From Gibbula magus (lineage: Eukaryota; Mollusca; Gastropoda; Trochida; Trochidae): DNA of 64,000 nt. How positions within the stretch are numbered: position 1 is the first letter of the stretch; the number at the start of each line of letters is the position of its first letter. The stretch is taken from positions 34,638,086-34,702,085 of the forward strand of contig OW388296.1 of NCBI GenBank assembly GCA_936450465.1, in the 5' to 3' direction. Positions 61,103-64,000 of the stretch are shown here, in pieces. A program made the position numbers and the translations under genes. The notes beneath the pieces are model-generated. The model was not told the origin of the DNA and did not search any database. It was given only the letters and a program-made list of their open reading frames with translations.

Positions 61103-63535
61103 TCATTGCTCCTCGGCAGGTTTGGGTTTTGTCATCCTCTTGGGACCCCGCCCACCGGGTCCCTTGGGTTTGGCGAAGGCTTGTCGAACTGCGTTCTTCT
61201 TAGGATGAACTTCATCATACAGCAGCTCTTCCGTCAACTCTTTCGGGTCGTCGATCTCGATCTGAAATATACGTAGAGGTCATCATGTAGGGGTCACATT
61301 AGGGGTGTAACAATACATCGAACTATCGATGCATCGCAATAGTTGGCTTGGCAATAGTACTATATCGATAGTATATACAAAAACACTATCGCTATGGCAA
61401 TAGTAAGGTAAACTATCGATACTATCGAAACTATTAAATTTCCCTTAATTATGAATGATTTACACAAGCCTCACTGCATTTAATTTCAAGATTTTTCATT
61501 TTAGAATGTCAAAAGGGAAAAACTAGAGATAGGAAATAGCAAAATGACAAAAAGTCTTTTCATTTATGATTTCTTTACTGATTTTGGTTCCATAGTCCTT
61601 ACATCAATTAAACATTTCTACTAAAACCTATAAGAAATCTAGCTGATTATTGTGTATTAGTACAAAAAACCCTATCGCAATAGTTATTGCAATAGTGAGT
61701 TACAATAGTCTATCGCTATTGCAATAGTAAGTGGCAATAGACTATCGCTATTGCAATAGTCTCTTTGGGTCAATAGTCACCCCTAGGTCACATGTATATG
61801 GCGCTACATACAGGTACTTATATCTGCTCATGGTGCAACCTACATCACTACAAGGACATCATTTACAGTCAGATTAAAAATCAACCCTGTTCCGAGGAAT
61901 AAAATTTGGAAAATAATGCATCTACCGGGATACGAACAGGTTCTATAGAAGGTCTGAGGACACCCCATATAGGCACGTGTTCTGTACTTGTTTAGTGCAG
62001 ACAAAACCAGTCACATAGGTGACCAATGACATCATGCTTATTAACGGACGCCGTTCTGAAAGCGGGCGGAATCATTCATTAACACTTTCCTCATGCTACA
62101 GACACAGATGGAAGTATTGCTGTTGGGAGTTACTTGCCCCTAGCTTCTCAAACAAAAAGCTTTTGTTGGACATTCTGTGATTTGCTACCTGAATAGTGTT
62201 AGAACATGCGAGCCTACGGGCTATTAACAGAGGGTTTGGCAAGAAAACCTCTGAATAATATGGGTTCGTAACCCGGTAGGTGCACTAATTAGCAACTTGT
62301 ATTCCTCAGTCAATCAGACTAACATCATTCATTTCGAATGTTCAGCTCCATCAGGTGACGAGTATCCAACCTGAGCCATAAGTCTAACAAATAATGTTTA
62401 TATATAATTTTAAATAACTCACAATTCATTGACATGAAAATCATAGTAAAATACTAAAATGATGATAGATTATAAACTAGTAACTAACTACCTCAAAAAG
62501 ACTGAAATCATTTGAAGACTGATCATGATATAAATTATTTGTAAATGTTTCCTTTGAGTTCCAGGTGAGCTGAGTCCGATCAACTTGGAGGGAGGGGCAT
62601 GCCTTAGTTGTTTACCTTTTTAACAAGTTCTATTCCAAAAGATTTCTCCAGGGCGTCGGTGAGCGGTGATTTACAACTGGAGTAGAGCATTCTCTCCTTG
62701 ATAGAACACTTGTAGCCGGGGATGGAGTAGACAAATACTGCAACACAAACATCCACATTACATTAGTACGTAACTACTGTCAATGCCTTCAGGAACAAAT
62801 GGTCTTTACAATTACTTTAGCTGTAAAGTTTATCTTGCACTCTCAAATGTTCTCACTTGAAAAACTGCAATAAACTTTCATCTTATTTTTAGAGAAGCAA
62901 ACTGGTTTCACATCTTCATCAAGAACATGAAGATTTTCTAGATTAAAACTTCTTTAATGTGAAAATACATGACGTTTCAGAGTACATACTCACTCCTTCA
63001 TCAGGTGGAATGTAAGGAAGTAACAAAATATTGTACATTTATATAGCAAACAAAACAATTGTGAGGAAACTCAATCAGGGGGATTAACATGCATGAGAAT
63101 TTTCATGCATGCGTGTATTTTCACATTAAAGAAGTTGTTATCCAGAAAAGCTTCATGTTCTTATGTATACCACTTCTAAATGCCCTTCAAAGACCTGATC
63201 TTCATCAAGGTAATTAATTTAATGATCAAGTTCACACAAATTATAGTTGAAGATTTTTTGCTTTTAGCACAGCTGTCACATAAATCTCAGAAGGATGATG
63301 GCTAAAGACAAAAGTCCAAAATTCAAAATGTCCCTAATCATAGTATAACACTGATGATATCAAGAAATGTTCTCTTGGTACCTGACTGTTCGAGGTAGTC
63401 GCCCTCGTGGTTGTGTTTGAAGTTGATGAGATGGTAGCGAGCGTGATCGATGGGGACGAGGGACGAGAGGCGGGCCAGGTCAACCTTCTCCTCTGCCATG
63501 GCACAGTCGATTATCTCCCTGGAGAGGTCCAGACT
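61103..63535 (-). CDS. TWF: twinfilin, C-terminal half (last three exons; gene continues past the right edge)
   Basis: Twinfilin sequesters ADP-actin monomers and acts with capping protein at filament barbed ends in the cytoplasm. Exons (minus strand): 63382-63535, 62616-62737 and 61103-61261, joined in phase 1 and 0 with GT-AG introns. The first reads [15 protein letters not shown]...[17 protein letters not shown], the second [20 protein letters not shown], and the third [20 protein letters not shown], then [15 protein letters not shown]. These form the end of the second ADF-homology domain and the conserved KPKGPxG tail that binds capping protein. The upstream edge could be 63535 or 63533 because of a TAGAG acceptor. 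The tail ends [12 protein letters not shown], shorter and different from the vertebrate RRLIRGP ending. The N-terminal ADF-H domain lies outside the window. The introns hold a hAT MITE and a foldback MITE. Confidence 0.93.
61292..61793. mobile_element. 486-bp hAT-type MITE with perfect 8-bp target duplication, in a twinfilin intron
   Basis: TAGGGGTG at 61300 is mirrored by CACCCCTA ending at 61785, and GGTCACAT flanks both sides (61292-61299, 61786-61793). Duplication length and terminus fit the hAT superfamily. The interior repeats CTATCGATAG and CAATAGT-type words many times. No transposase is encoded. Confidence 0.85.
61794..62615. other. twinfilin intron sequence
   Basis: No further feature seen between the hAT MITE and the exon at 62616. 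Confidence 0.5.
62921..63162. mobile_element. 242-bp foldback MITE in a twinfilin intron
   Basis: AAGAACATGAAG plus CTTCTTTAATGTGAAAATAC (62921-62970) is mirrored by GTATTTTCACATTAAAGAAG plus CTTCATGTTCTT (63113-63162), about 50 bp per arm with a diverged patch in the middle. Target duplication is unclear. Confidence 0.7.
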
Positions 63536-63960
63536 CTATAAAACAGCATGAACAACAGTACACGAAACAGCAAAGGGTGACTGAAGATATATCAGATTTT
63601 GCTTTAGTCATTAGCATTCTCTCAAGTTACTCAAGTCAATTCTTCCACTGTGACAAGTGGGACTTATTTCTCCATTCTAGCAAATCCCCTTCTGGCAAAA
63701 TTATTCCACAAATTCTCTCCGTTTTTCTATCCATTCAAACCAAGTCTTCCATTCCTCACACATCAAAGGAGGAAATATTCCTCTGTTTCTGTTTCCAAAA
63801 ACAGCATAACTTTATTAGTAAATGATTACCTTTAAAATGGTGTCACTGATTGAACCAACTTTGATAGCAACCGATCAGTACGGTATTCTCTATTTCTAGC
63901 CAGAGGTTACAATAGAAGAAATTGAGGTATCCTCTGTTGGGAGAGAATGAATTATTAGAG
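63536..63960. other. twinfilin intron sequence
   Basis: The 82-codon plus-strand frame here has no motif and is antisense to the intron; I see no exon. Confidence 0.5.
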
Positions 63961-63962
63961 AG

Positions 63963-64000
63963 AGTGAGTGAGTTATTGTTTAACTGCGCTTCGGCAGTAT
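63963..64000 (-). mobile_element. third copy of the (GAGT)n retroposon tail, cut by the window edge
   Basis: GAGTGAGTGAGTTATTGTTTAA followed by CTGCGCTTCGGCAGTAT matches the units at 8903 and 58626 with one swap (TGCGC for GCCGC). Its other end lies outside the window. Confidence 0.55.

Overview
This is a 64 kb stretch of an AT-rich, intron-rich animal genome dense in transposons. A gastropod mollusc is my best guess, perhaps a vetigastropod. The hints are tRNA-derived SINEs, short (GAGT)n-GTTTAACGCCGCTTCGGCAG insertions like those I remember from abalone-type genomes, and GTCCGTCC-containing palindromic repeats common in molluscs. Species assignment is inference. All recognisable host genes lie on the minus strand and are split by introns, so few long open frames exist.

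Left part (1-38.4 kb): two coding exons on the minus strand that may belong to one RASSF1/RASSF5-like locus. The exon at 37064-37481 carries the first half of a C1 zinc finger very like that of RASSF1A. The exon at 4893-5904 encodes 337 residues I do not recognise, with three copies of an acidic-aromatic motif. Both end at a GT donor in phase 1, so they could be alternative first exons, like RASSF1A and RASSF1C in mammals. The shared downstream exons would lie left of the window. The 31 kb between them holds a near-full-length L1/Tx1-like LINE (10.4-16.2 kb), a hAT-type element, two TTAA-flanked elements with nested insertions, a foldback family and SINEs.

Middle part (38.4-50.3 kb): no host gene seen. 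It holds a truncated second LINE, a perfect 67-bp-arm palindrome, a GTCCGTCC element with TCAAGGTCA palindromes, and a 4.1 kb TTAA/TIR element swollen by about 25 copies of a roughly 144-bp satellite. A Mutator-like element with a 9-bp target duplication and more SINEs follow.

Right part (50.3-64 kb): a complete HMGB-type gene (six coding exons, 225 aa, two HMG boxes, acidic tail) with E2F and CCAAT sites upstream, then a transposon-rich intergenic stretch, then the last three exons of twinfilin, whose 5' part runs off the right edge.

The most notable observation is that the LINE begins, directly at its target-site duplication, with nine tandem 24-bp monomers, each holding a perfect ACCGGAAGT ETS-type site. 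This looks like a tandem-monomer LINE promoter.
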